DNA from: Sphaerisporangium corydalis
GTDB taxonomy: Bacteria; Actinomycetota; Actinomycetes; Streptosporangiales; Streptosporangiaceae
DNA length: 64,000 nucleotides
Assembly: GCF_025506355.1 (NCBI RefSeq)
Contig: NZ_JANZYP010000020.1
Location: forward strand, 1-64,000
Direction of reading: 5' to 3'
A program made the position numbers and the translations under genes. Positions within the stretch are counted from its first letter, which is position 1. The number at the start of each line of letters is the position of its first letter. Shown piece after piece: positions 42,921-51,600 of this stretch. The notes below the pieces were generated by a model that saw only the letters and a program-made list of their open reading frames with translations, searched no databases and had not been told where the DNA came from.

Positions 42921-45101
42921 ATGCGGCACGACCACGGCGAACACCGAGCCCACGACCACCACGAACCTGCGGGTCATGCGGGTCACGGAGATCATGCCGC
43001 CCAGTTCAGGGACCGCCTGTGGATCAGTGTGGCGCTCTCCGTACCGGTCGTCTTCTACAGCGAGATGGTCCAGATGTGGCTGGGATTCACCCCGCCACGC
43101 TTCCCCGGCTCGGCGTGGGTGGCGCCCGTACTGGGCACGATCGTCTTCCTGTACGGCGGGTGGCCGTTCCTGAGGGGCGGCTTCGACGAGGTCCGTAGCA
43201 GGACACCGGGGATGATGTCGCTGATCTCCCTCGCGATCACCGTCGCCTTCGGGGCGAGCGCGGCCACGGCGCTGGGCGTGTTCAAGCTCGACTTCTGGTG
43301 GGAACTGGCCCTGCTGATCGACATCATGCTGCTCGGGCACTGGCTGGAGATGCGTGCCCTCGGCCAGGCCTCCAGCGCACTGGACGCCCTGGCCGCCCTC
43401 CTCCCCGACGAGGCCGAACGCCTGACCACCCCTTCTCGTCCAACACCCCCCGACGGCACGGAAACGGGCACCTCGCCGACCACACCCACCGACGGCACGG
43501 AACTGGTGCCCATAGGTGAGCTTCGGGCGGGAGACGTGGTCCTGATACGTCCCGGTGGCCGGGTGCCGGCCGACGGCACGGTCGTCGAAGGCACGGCCGA
43601 ACTCGACGAGTCGATGCTGACCGGCGAGTCGCGGCCGGTGCCGAAGGCGTCCGGTGACCGGGTCGTCGCGGGCACGGTCGCGCTCGACTCCGCGCTCCGC
43701 GTGAAGGTCGACGCCGTCGGCGAGGCGACGGCGCTCGCGGGCATCCGGCGCCTCGTGGAGCAGGCGCAGTACTCCCGCTCGAAGTCCCAGGCGCTGGCCG
43801 ACCGTGCCGCCGCCCTGCTCTTCTACGTCGCCACGGCGGCGGGAGCGCTCACCTTCGTGACCTGGCTGGCCCTCGGCGACCCGCGCCAGGCCGTCGAGCG
43901 GACGGTGACGGTGCTGGTCATCGCCTGCCCGCACGCCCTCGGCCTGGCCATACCGCTCGTCATCGCGATCTCCACGTCGCTGAGCGCCAGGAACGGCATC
44001 CTCATCAAGGATCGGATCGCCCTGGAACGGATGCGGACGGTGGACGTCGTCCTGTTCGACAAGACCGGCACGCTGACCAAGGGCGAACCCGAGGTCACCG
44101 GGATCGCCGCCGCCGACGGCGACGAGGACGCCCTGCTGCGGACGGCCGGCGCGGTCGAGTCCGACAGCGAGCACCCACTGGCCCGGGCGATCGTCGCGGC
44201 CGCCCGCGCCCGTGGTGAGGTGCCCCGTGCCACCGGCTTCCGCTCCCTGACCGGCCGAGGCGTCCAGGCCGACACCGGCGGCCACACCGTGACGATCGGC
44301 GGCCCCGCCCTCCTCCGCGAACTGAACCTCCCCACCCCCTCCGCCCCCGGCGGACGCGGAGTCTCCCCGCTCGGCGGACGCGGAATCTCCACCCCCGGCG
44401 CACGCGGAATCTCCCCGCTCGGCGGGCCGGAGTCTCTCGGAGCCGAGATCGACGCGTGGCGGAATCGCGGGGCCGCCGTGCTCCACGTGGTCGTGGACGG
44501 CCGGGTGGCCGGCGCCATAGCGCTGGAGGACGCCGTCCGCCCCGAGTCCCGCGCGGCCGTACAAGAACTCCACCGGCTCGGCAAGCAGGTGATCATGATC
44601 ACCGGGGACGCCTCCCAGGTGGCCCGCGCGGTGGCCGAGGACGTCGGGGTGGACGACCACTTCGCCGAGGTCCTGCCCGAGGACAAGGACGCCAAGGTGG
44701 CCGAGCTCCAGGGGCGCGGGCTGAGCGTCGCCATGGTCGGCGACGGGGTGAACGACGCCCCCGCCCTGGCCAGGGCCGACGTGGGGATCGCGATCGGCGC
44801 GGGCACCGACGTGGCGATCGAGTCGGCGGGCGTCGTACTCGCCGGCGACGACCCGCGCGCGGTCGTCGGCGTCATCCGGCTGTCACGGGCCACGTACCGC
44901 AAGATGCTGCAGAACCTGGCCTGGGCCACCGGCTACAACCTCGTCGCCATCCCCCTCGCCGCGGGCGTCCTCGCCCCGGTGGGCGTCACGCTCTCCCCCG
45001 CGGTGGGCGCGATCCTGATGAGCCTGTCCACCATCGTCGTGGCCCTCAACGCCCAGCTCCTCCGCCGCGTGAACCTCCGCCCCACCCCCGGAACCCCCTG
45101 A
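42921..45101 (+). CDS. copB: Copper-translocating P1B-type ATPase, CopB class
   Basis: This is a 726-residue pump that exports copper or silver ions from the cytosol. The N-terminus is His-rich with no CxxC domain (MRHDHGEHRAHDHHEPAGHA). The transmembrane metal motif is CPH (VIACPHALGLAIP near residue 335), which marks the CopB class. The phosphorylation site is VLFDKTGTLTKGEPEV near residue 380, with SEHPLARAIV in the nucleotide domain and MVGDGVNDAPALA at the hinge. Two low-complexity inserts are unusual: a Thr/Pro segment near residue 175 and GGRGVSPLGGRGISTPGARG in the N-domain. AGGGAGCGAGC precedes the ATG. The CsoR-like box suggests copper induction. Confidence 0.93.
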   Translation: MRHDHGEHRAHDHHEPAGHAGHGDHAAQFRDRLWISVALSVPVVFYSEMVQMWLGFTPPRFPGSAWVAPVLGTIVFLYGGWPFLRGGFDEVRSRTPGMMSLISLAITVAFGASAATALGVFKLDFWWELALLIDIMLLGHWLEMRALGQASSALDALAALLPDEAERLTTPSRPTPPDGTETGTSPTTPTDGTELVPIGELRAGDVVLIRPGGRVPADGTVVEGTAELDESMLTGESRPVPKASGDRVVAGTVALDSALRVKVDAVGEATALAGIRRLVEQAQYSRSKSQALADRAAALLFYVATAAGALTFVTWLALGDPRQAVERTVTVLVIACPHALGLAIPLVIAISTSLSARNGILIKDRIALERMRTVDVVLFDKTGTLTKGEPEVTGIAAADGDEDALLRTAGAVESDSEHPLARAIVAAARARGEVPRATGFRSLTGRGVQADTGGHTVTIGGPALLRELNLPTPSAPGGRGVSPLGGRGISTPGARGISPLGGPESLGAEIDAWRNRGAAVLHVVVDGRVAGAIALEDAVRPESRAAVQELHRLGKQVIMITGDASQVARAVAEDVGVDDHFAEVLPEDKDAKVAELQGRGLSVAMVGDGVNDAPALARADVGIAIGAGTDVAIESAGVVLAGDDPRAVVGVIRLSRATYRKMLQNLAWATGYNLVAIPLAAGVLAPVGVTLSPAVGAILMSLSTIVVALNAQLLRRVNLRPTPGTP

Positions 45102-45103
45102 CG

Positions 45104-45190
45104 GATCAGGCCCTCTCCGGACAGACACCGAAGATCAGGTCCTCTCCCGACAGACGCAGAAGATCAGGTCCTCTCCGGGCAGACACAGAA
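45104..45190. repeat. Three 29-bp tandem copies of the VOC gene's 3' end
   Basis: Units at 45104-45132, 45133-45161 and 45162-45190 share GATCAGG(T/C)CCTCTCC. On the coding strand each reads TTC-TG(T/C)-GTC-TG and so on, encoding FCVCPERT (or a near variant) followed by TGA. The gene's real stop is in the third unit (45164-45166). The other two are untranslated copies lying beyond it. Confidence 0.9.
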
Positions 45191-45523
45191 GAGGTGACCC
45201 TCGGGGTCGGCGAGCACCGTCCAGCCGTCCCCGGGCTGGAACTCGGGCTTGGTGGCCCCCAGCTCCACGTACTCCGCCACGGCCTTGTCCACGTCCGGCA
45301 CCCGGAAGTCGAGGTGGAACTGCTTGTCCGGCCCGGGCCACACGGCCGGCTTCCGCTCGGGCACCCGCCCGAAGTAGATGCTCGTCGTCCCGTCCCCGAT
45401 CCCGGCGTACTCCTCCTCGGCGTACTGCACCTCGAACCCAGTGATCTTCGAATAGAACTCCGCGAGCCTCTTCGGCTCGGCACAGTCAATGGTCACGGCA
45501 ATGAGCTTCGCCTTCGTTGTCAT
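45164..45523 (-). CDS. VOC-family protein (glyoxalase/bleomycin-resistance fold)
   Basis: This is a 119-residue single-domain VOC protein. Paired beta-alpha-beta-beta-beta modules are visible: LIAVTIDCAEPKRLAEFYSKITGFEV, then FHLDFRVPDVDKAVAEYVELGAT and GWTVLADPEGHLFCVCPERT. Members bind a divalent metal and act on glyoxal adducts, bleomycin-type drugs or other small molecules; the exact role cannot be told. The ATG (MTTKAKLIAV) is chosen over upstream codons, as it begins at the first strand. The gene's last 29 bp are tandemly triplicated into the 3' flank. Confidence 0.88.
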   Translation of the reverse strand: MTTKAKLIAVTIDCAEPKRLAEFYSKITGFEVQYAEEEYAGIGDGTTSIYFGRVPERKPAVWPGPDKQFHLDFRVPDVDKAVAEYVELGATKPEFQPGDGWTVLADPEGHLFCVCPERT

Positions 45524-45585
45524 GACCCCACCCTGCCCCGCATACCTGTCACCCCCCGTCAGGTATGGCAGAGGTGACACGCGGC

Positions 45586-46134
45586 TCACTCACGGCTGGA
45601 GCCCTCGGGCCAGATGACACGCACCTTGATCCCCCGCTCGCGCGCCTCGGCGACGACGTCCGCCGTGCCGCCGTACCCCCGCGCGGGCTTCCCGTCCCAG
45701 ACGGCGTACAGCTCCTCGGCGAGGTCGAGCATGACCCGGCTGCCCTCCATGTGGGACTCGGAGGACGACTCGGCGTACCGGAGCCGGTGGATCTCCTCGG
45801 CGGCGCTCATGAACATGTCGTACTCGTCGTGTGTGTCGACGGGAAGGTCATCGCGATAGCTGGCCGAGCAGACGACGGCCTCCAGGGTGCCCCCGAGGGC
45901 CAGCACCACCCGGGCGAAGATCTGATCGGCCCCGTCGGCCAGGCAGGACACCCCTCGCACCTGGGGGGCGTGCTCGGCCAGCGTCCTTCGGAGAGCGTCC
46001 TCGACTAGCGTCGCCGTATGCGACGGCAGCCCGCGGTGACCCGAGATGGCGATACGAAGCGGACGGCCCCTGGCCGGCCCCGGCGGGCGGAACGATCCTT
46101 CAGCTACGGGAGCCTCGCCAAAGCATGGTCTCAC
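45586..46134 (-). CDS. SLOG-type nucleotide-sensing protein
   Basis: This is a 182-residue Rossmann-like protein. The first strand and glycine loop are LRIAISGHRGLPS, the fold then shows VRGVSCLADGADQIFARVVLALGGTLEAVVC and DHDEYDMF-like VDTHDEYDMFMSAAEEIHRL. GKPARGYGGTADVVAEARERGIKVRVIWPEG near the end is the SLOG/LOG phosphate-binding pattern (PGGxGT-like GYGGTAD). SLOG domains bind nucleotide ligands and accompany SLATT or SMODS genes in predicted defence operons. The GTG start lies about 10 nt after GGAGGAGG and inside the 3' end of the SLATT gene (35-bp overlap), so translation is coupled. Confidence 0.78.
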   Translation of the reverse strand: MRPCFGEAPVAEGSFRPPGPARGRPLRIAISGHRGLPSHTATLVEDALRRTLAEHAPQVRGVSCLADGADQIFARVVLALGGTLEAVVCSASYRDDLPVDTHDEYDMFMSAAEEIHRLRYAESSSESHMEGSRVMLDLAEELYAVWDGKPARGYGGTADVVAEARERGIKVRVIWPEGSSRE

Positions 46135-46981
46135 GCGAGATGGCCTCCTCCGACTCGTCAACAAAATGGGCCCACTCGGGCTCGGTGCGAGGCCATTCCG
46201 CGCGAGAAACGATGTCCCCGAGCTCCAACGCCGCTATGGAGTACGAGGTCGCCAGTTGCTGGTGTTGCCGGGTCTGCAGCCAGGCGATCCCGGCTGCGGC
46301 GATCGCGCCGATGATGCCCGGCAGATCCAGGTTAACCAACTGGGTGGCGTTGAGCACAGCGGCGATCAGGCCCACGGCCTCCATGGCCGCGAACGCGATC
46401 GACCACTGCGAGGCCCGGCGCTCGTGGTACCTGGCCTTGGTGACGTACCAGACCCGCTGGTCGTTGATGCGGCCGTTCATGTAGTGCTGCTTGCGCTCGT
46501 CCAGCGACAGCGCCCGGATGCTGCGCATGGTCGCGGTGACCTGACACTCCTCCTCGAGCGTGGGGACGGGGGCGAACGAGTGGATCCCGCCGGTGATCTC
46601 GGAGAACCTGCGCAACAGCAGAAGGTCGGTGCCCTCCTCATCCTTCACGTCGCAGCCGAACGGCTCCCCGCCGACCAGATAACGCCACGCCAGCGTCTTG
46701 GCCGACTCGGCCGCCGCCCTCGCTTCGTACCACTGCCGGTCCGGGCGCACCGTCAGCAGGTACACCTCCGTCACCAGCGCCGTCGCCAGCGCCCCGGCCG
46801 CGGCCATCGCCGCCAGGTCCACCCGCCCGGCGTCGATACTGAACGACCCGAAGATCGCGGCGACCACCAACGAGACGAGCCGCACACACGTGGCAGCGAG
46901 CAACCGCCGCTGCCCCACGACGGCACCCTGGTCGGCAGCCCGATAGAGCGCCGGAAATCCAGCCTCCGGATTCCCCTCCAT
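46100..46981 (-). CDS. SLATT-domain (DUF4231) 2TM effector-like membrane protein
   Basis: This is a 293-residue protein with two SLATT-type halves. The first is VRLVSLVVAAIFGSFS plus AAMAAAGALATALVTEVYLL, followed by QWYEARAAAESAKTLAWRYLVGGEPF, the SLATT_3-like signature. The second is RINDQRVWYVTKARYHERRASQWSIAFAAMEAVGLIAAV plus LPGIIGAIAAAGIAWLQTRQHQQLATSYSIAALELGDI, the DUF4231/SLATT_1-like signature. Such proteins are predicted pore-forming effectors held in check by, and triggered through, partner nucleotide sensors. The downstream SLOG gene overlaps its 3' end. The pair diverges from the FxsC gene across 358 bp. Confidence 0.82.
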   Translation of the reverse strand: MEGNPEAGFPALYRAADQGAVVGQRRLLAATCVRLVSLVVAAIFGSFSIDAGRVDLAAMAAAGALATALVTEVYLLTVRPDRQWYEARAAAESAKTLAWRYLVGGEPFGCDVKDEEGTDLLLLRRFSEITGGIHSFAPVPTLEEECQVTATMRSIRALSLDERKQHYMNGRINDQRVWYVTKARYHERRASQWSIAFAAMEAVGLIAAVLNATQLVNLDLPGIIGAIAAAGIAWLQTRQHQQLATSYSIAALELGDIVSRAEWPRTEPEWAHFVDESEEAISRETMLWRGSRS

Positions 46982-47339
46982 GCGTTCACTGGAACGGCTA
47001 ATTCAAACGCTGTCAAGACGACGGTTGACTTCCATCGCGACATCGGCCATCAGGAAGATCCAGAAAACCATTGCAAGGCCCGGCTCGCGTCTCGCGGTCA
47101 CGCCCTCATGGCGGATCCGGTGCCTGATCGACATGACCCGTGCCAGGGCCCCTGGTAGGGACCATACGGTCGTCGGCCGGAAACGATCGGCCCGGCACCG
47201 GTCTATTTCAAACTTCGGCTGCGGCATTAATCTACCGAGCACGATTCCGGTACACGACATTGCCTACCCGAAGTCACAGGCTTAACCTACCTGTCTACGG
47301 TCCGCGACTTCGCAAGATCCACGCGGGGAGGCTCCACAC
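46982..47339. promoter_or_regulatory. 358-bp divergent promoter region between the SLATT and fxsC-like genes
   Basis: I see no coding sequence. In particular no short frame ends in a Phe-x-Ser-x-x tail, as the FxsA peptide would. The strand leading to fxsC contains GCATTAATC and TTAACCTACC as AT-rich promoter-like patches, and GGGGAGG before its GTG. A back-to-back arrangement would let one signal control both gene pairs. Confidence 0.5.
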
Positions 47340-48626
47340 GTGTCAGGCGATTCCGGAGCAGGCCCCTACTTCTTTCTCAGCTATGCGCACACCCCTCGGC
47401 ATGACTTCGACACCGGATACGATCCGGACCAATGGGTCGAGCGGCTGTTCACCGACCTGTGTCGGCATGTGACGGTGCTGAGCGGCCTCAATCGGAACGC
47501 ACCGCCGGGATTCATGGATCGGCAGCTCAACTCCGGCAGCGATTGGCCTCGACGGCTGGCCGAGAGCATCTCATCCTGCCGGGTGTTCGTCCCGTTGTAC
47601 TCCAGGCACTATTTTGACAGCGAGCACTGCGGCAGGGAGTGGACCGCGTTTTCCCAGCGAATTCTACGCCACCACGCACGTGGATCCGCGCGAGTCGACA
47701 GAATCGTCCCGGCCCTCTGGGTGCCGGTTCCCCACGACGACCTGCCGGAGGTCGCACGATCCATCCAGTTCGGTCACTCCGGACTTGGAACCTCGTACCT
47801 GGAGCATGGATTCTACGGAATCATGAAATTACGGCGCTTTCGTGACGCATACCAGATGGCCGTTTACCGGCTGGCGCGCCGAATCGTCGAGGTAGGGCAG
47901 GCCGCCATGCTCACACCGAGCGATCCACCACCCGACTACGAGTCTCTGAGCAATGCCTTCGGACAGCTGGATCCCCACCGTGCCGACGGCCTCAGCATAC
48001 GAATCTCGGTGATCGCCCCGGATATCTCTCATCTGCCGGAGGACCGCCTTCCCTACCACTACGGGTACACGCCGCTCGAATGGAACCCCTACCGGCCGGT
48101 GCTCGGCAGACCCCTCGCCGAACATGTCGCCGAGGTCGTACGGCAGCACGGCTTCAGAGTGGAATTCGGAACATCAGAGGAGGACGCCGGCGACTTCTTC
48201 GGCGACGCGGCACGAACGAGTCCCGGGATCGTTCTCGTAGACGCGTGGGCGACGGTTTCGGACAGGTCATTGAAACAGTTACGCCGATTGGGGGAGGCCG
48301 GAAGACCGTGGCTGACAGTGCTGGCGCCGTGGAATCCAGATGACGCACAGACCATGGACGCCAGATCCCGGCTGCGGGCGAATCTCATGTCGATCTTGCA
48401 GAACAAAGCCGCGGAAGGGCGGCCCACGCAGCTCTCGATCGCCATGGACATCGAGACCCTTCCTCAGCTGACCAAGGCGATCCCGGAAGTGGCACAGACC
48501 GCCGTGATCCAGCACCGTCTACGATCCCCGGCGCATCCCCCTCAAGGATTCCCGTCCCTCGAATTTCCCAGACTGCAAGGTGTCCCGTTCCCGTTGGGCG
48601 ACGACGATACGGAGGCTCGGCGATGA
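47340..48626 (+). CDS. fxsC: TIR-like protein FxsC (FxSxx-COOH system type)
   Basis: This is a 428-residue cytosolic protein. Residues of about 9-190 form the TIR-like domain (PYFFLSYAHTPRHDF ... NSGSDWPRRLAESISSCRVFVPLYSRHYFDSEHCGREW). A second alpha/beta domain follows (ISVIAPDISHLPEDRLPYHYG ... VAEVVRQHGFRVEFGTSEEDAGDF). Both match the FxsC proteins that accompany FxSxx-COOH peptides in actinobacteria. Whether it cleaves NAD like active TIR enzymes is unknown. A catalytic glutamate is possible in the region SEHCGREWTAF. The GTG follows GGGGAGG, and the stop overlaps the fxsT start by 4 bp (ATGA), so the two proteins are made together. Confidence 0.87.
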   Translation: MSGDSGAGPYFFLSYAHTPRHDFDTGYDPDQWVERLFTDLCRHVTVLSGLNRNAPPGFMDRQLNSGSDWPRRLAESISSCRVFVPLYSRHYFDSEHCGREWTAFSQRILRHHARGSARVDRIVPALWVPVPHDDLPEVARSIQFGHSGLGTSYLEHGFYGIMKLRRFRDAYQMAVYRLARRIVEVGQAAMLTPSDPPPDYESLSNAFGQLDPHRADGLSIRISVIAPDISHLPEDRLPYHYGYTPLEWNPYRPVLGRPLAEHVAEVVRQHGFRVEFGTSEEDAGDFFGDAARTSPGIVLVDAWATVSDRSLKQLRRLGEAGRPWLTVLAPWNPDDAQTMDARSRLRANLMSILQNKAAEGRPTQLSIAMDIETLPQLTKAIPEVAQTAVIQHRLRSPAHPPQGFPSLEFPRLQGVPFPLGDDDTEARR

Positions 48627-51600
48627 GCGACACTCCCGAGGGCCACATCATCACGTTCTACTCCTACAAGGGAGGAACCGGACGCACGATGGCTCTCGCC
48701 AACACGGCGTGGATCCTCGCGAGCAACGGCAAGAGGGTGCTGGCGCTCGACTGGGATCTTGAATCCCCCGGACTGCACAAGTACTTCCATCCCTTCCTCG
48801 ACGCCAACATCATGAGCTCGACCGGAGGGGTGGTCGACATGATCACCGAGTACGTGATCGCGACGTCTCGTGATCCACGTCCAGGAGACTGGCATGTCGA
48901 CTACGCCAAAGTGCAGCAGAACGCGGTGTCCGTCGATTGGAGCGATTTTCCGGGCGAGGGAACGGTCGACGTCGTCTTCGCCGGTCGCCAGAGTCGCGAC
49001 TACACCTCGCTCGTGGCCTCAATGGATTGGGAGGACTTCTATACGCGGCGCCGAGGCGGGCAGTACCTCGACGCGTTGAAAGCCGACATGAAGCGCCATT
49101 ACGACTACATCCTGATCGACAGCCGGACCGGCCTGAGCGATATCGCCGACATCTGCACCATCCACTTTCCGGACACTCTCGTCACGTGCTTCTCCCTCAA
49201 CGACCAGAGCATCGAAGGCGCCTCCGCCGTCGCCCGCCACATCGATGGCAGGTACGGCAGCCGGCACATCCGGATCCTTCCGGTTCCCATGCGCGTCGAG
49301 GACGGAGAAAAGGTCAAGCTCGACGCCGGGCGCGAACTCGCCAGGCGCCGCTTCGACGGTTTCCCCGTCGGCATGAGCCCGGCTGAGACCCGTGAGTACT
49401 GGGGTGCGATTGAGATTCCCTACAAACCCTTCTACGCCTTCGAGGAGACACTGGCCGCGTTCGGGGACGCACCAGGCTCACCGACCTCGCTTCTGGCGGC
49501 GTTCGAACGTCTGGTCGGTGTGATCACCTGGGGTGAGGTCACGTCGATGCCGCCGTTCGACGAGAACCGCCGTCTGCGGATTCGAGAGCAGTATGCCCGG
49601 AAGTCCGCCACGACCTCCCCGAGAGTGCTCCTCAGCTACGTGCCTGAGGACCGGATGTGGGCGGATTGGATAGCCGCCTTGCTGCGACGTTCGGGCTTCC
49701 AGATCCAGCGACAGGACGAGGCATCTCCCACCGCTGGTCCCGGCGCCGGGCCTGACATGATCGTCGCCACCATCGCGCTTCTCTCGATCTCCTATATGCG
49801 TTCCCCCCAGGCCCAGGCTCTGTGGGGAACGTTCGAGGCCACGGAGATCCGTTCCCAGCTGGTGCCCGTCCGAGTCGCCGACGTACGACCGCCCGCCGTC
49901 CTTGGTGACCGTGTGACCCTTGATCTGATGTTCATGGAGGAGGAGCAGGCCACCGAGACATTGTTGCGAAAACTCGGCAGGCCGCATCACCCGAACCACG
50001 ACTTGGGTTACCCCCCTGGTGGCCCGCGCTTCCCCGGAACCCGTCCGACGGTGTGGAACGTCCCCAACAGGAACGCCGCTTTCACCGGACGAAACGACGT
50101 TCTGGACAAGCTTCGTGACCGGATCATCAGTGGTGGTAAGGCAGTGGTCCGGCCGCAGGCATTGCACGGTCTCGGCGGTGTCGGCAAGACCCAGGTGGCC
50201 CTGGAATACGCCCACAGGTTCATGGCCGACTACGACGTCGTCTGGTGGATCGCCGCAGAGCATCTTGACCGTATCAATCCAACGATGGCCGAACTGGCCG
50301 GGTCGCTTGGAACGGGGGTCAATGACAGCGTGAGCGAATCGTCCAGGGCCGCGCACGAGGCGCTGCGTCGCGGCGATCCTTTCTCCCGATGGTTGCTCAT
50401 CTTCGACAACGCGGATGATCCACACGATCTCGAAAGGTTCCTGCCCAGTGGATCCGGACACATCCTGATCACATCGCGCAACCCCGCATGGTCACGCGTC
50501 GCCGATCCGCTGGAGGTCGACGTCTTCAACCGTGAAGAGAGCGTGGAGCACCTGCTTCGCCGCGCACCAGGAGTCGATCCAGCGGACGCGGATCGGGTCG
50601 CGTCCACCCTCGGAGACCTGCCGCTCGCCATCGAGAACGCCAGTGCCTGGCTGGAGCAGACCGGGATGCCCGCCGGCCAGTACGTCGAGCATCTCCGGAC
50701 CCAGGTGACCGAGACGCTGTCACTGGGTGAACTGTCGCCAGGCTATCCAACGGCGGTCGCGGCGACGTGGAACCTTTCCATCGAACGGCTCAAAGAGCAC
50801 TCACCCGCATCGGTACGGATGCTCGAACTGCTGTCCTTCTTCGCGTCGGAGCCGATCTCCCTGGACCTGGTCTACTGCGACGCGATGGTGGGACTCCTCA
50901 AGCCGTACGACAGTGCGGTGAACGAGAAGGTCCTGCTCGGTCCTGTCATCCGTCACCTCGGCCGCTACGCCTTGGCCAAAGTGGACCAAGTTGACAGGTC
51001 CGTCCAGGTTCATCGTCTCATTCAGGGTGTCGTGAGAGATCGAATGGACCCCGAACGGAGGGACGAGACCGCGCATGACGTGCACCGTATCCTCGTCGCG
51101 GCCGCGCCAGAGTTGGGGGCCACCGACGACCCCGGGAACTGGCCACGGTACGACGAGATCTGGCCTCATCTCGGGCCCTCGATGGCGGACCAATGCGGGA
51201 AGGAGGACACCCGGAGCCTGCTGATCGATCGAGTGCGCTACCTGTGGAAACGGGGTGATTTCGAGGCGAGCTTGAGTTTCGGTGACCGGCTCGTTCGCGG
51301 ATGGAACATCAAGCTGGGCGAAGATGACCGGCAAACGACTCATCTGCGCTTCCACATCGCCAACACCTTGCGTTCGATGGGCAGGTACGAGGAAGCGTTC
51401 CAGGTCGACACCGAGGTTCTGTCTGCTCAGACTCGCACTCTCGGCGAGTTCCATCCGTTCACTCTGATGACGGCAGGGGGTCTGGCCGCCGATCTGAGAG
51501 CCCTCGGCGATTTCGACCAAGCCTTGCGGGTGGACAATCTGACGTACGTACGGGTCAGGGAGTCGTTCGGCGAAGACCATCCACGCACGCTCATGTCGGC

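Noticed and set aside
46982-47339. Hidden FxsA peptide gene
   Set aside because: Short frames on both strands were read; none has a ribosome site with a C-terminal Phe-x-Ser-x-x ending.
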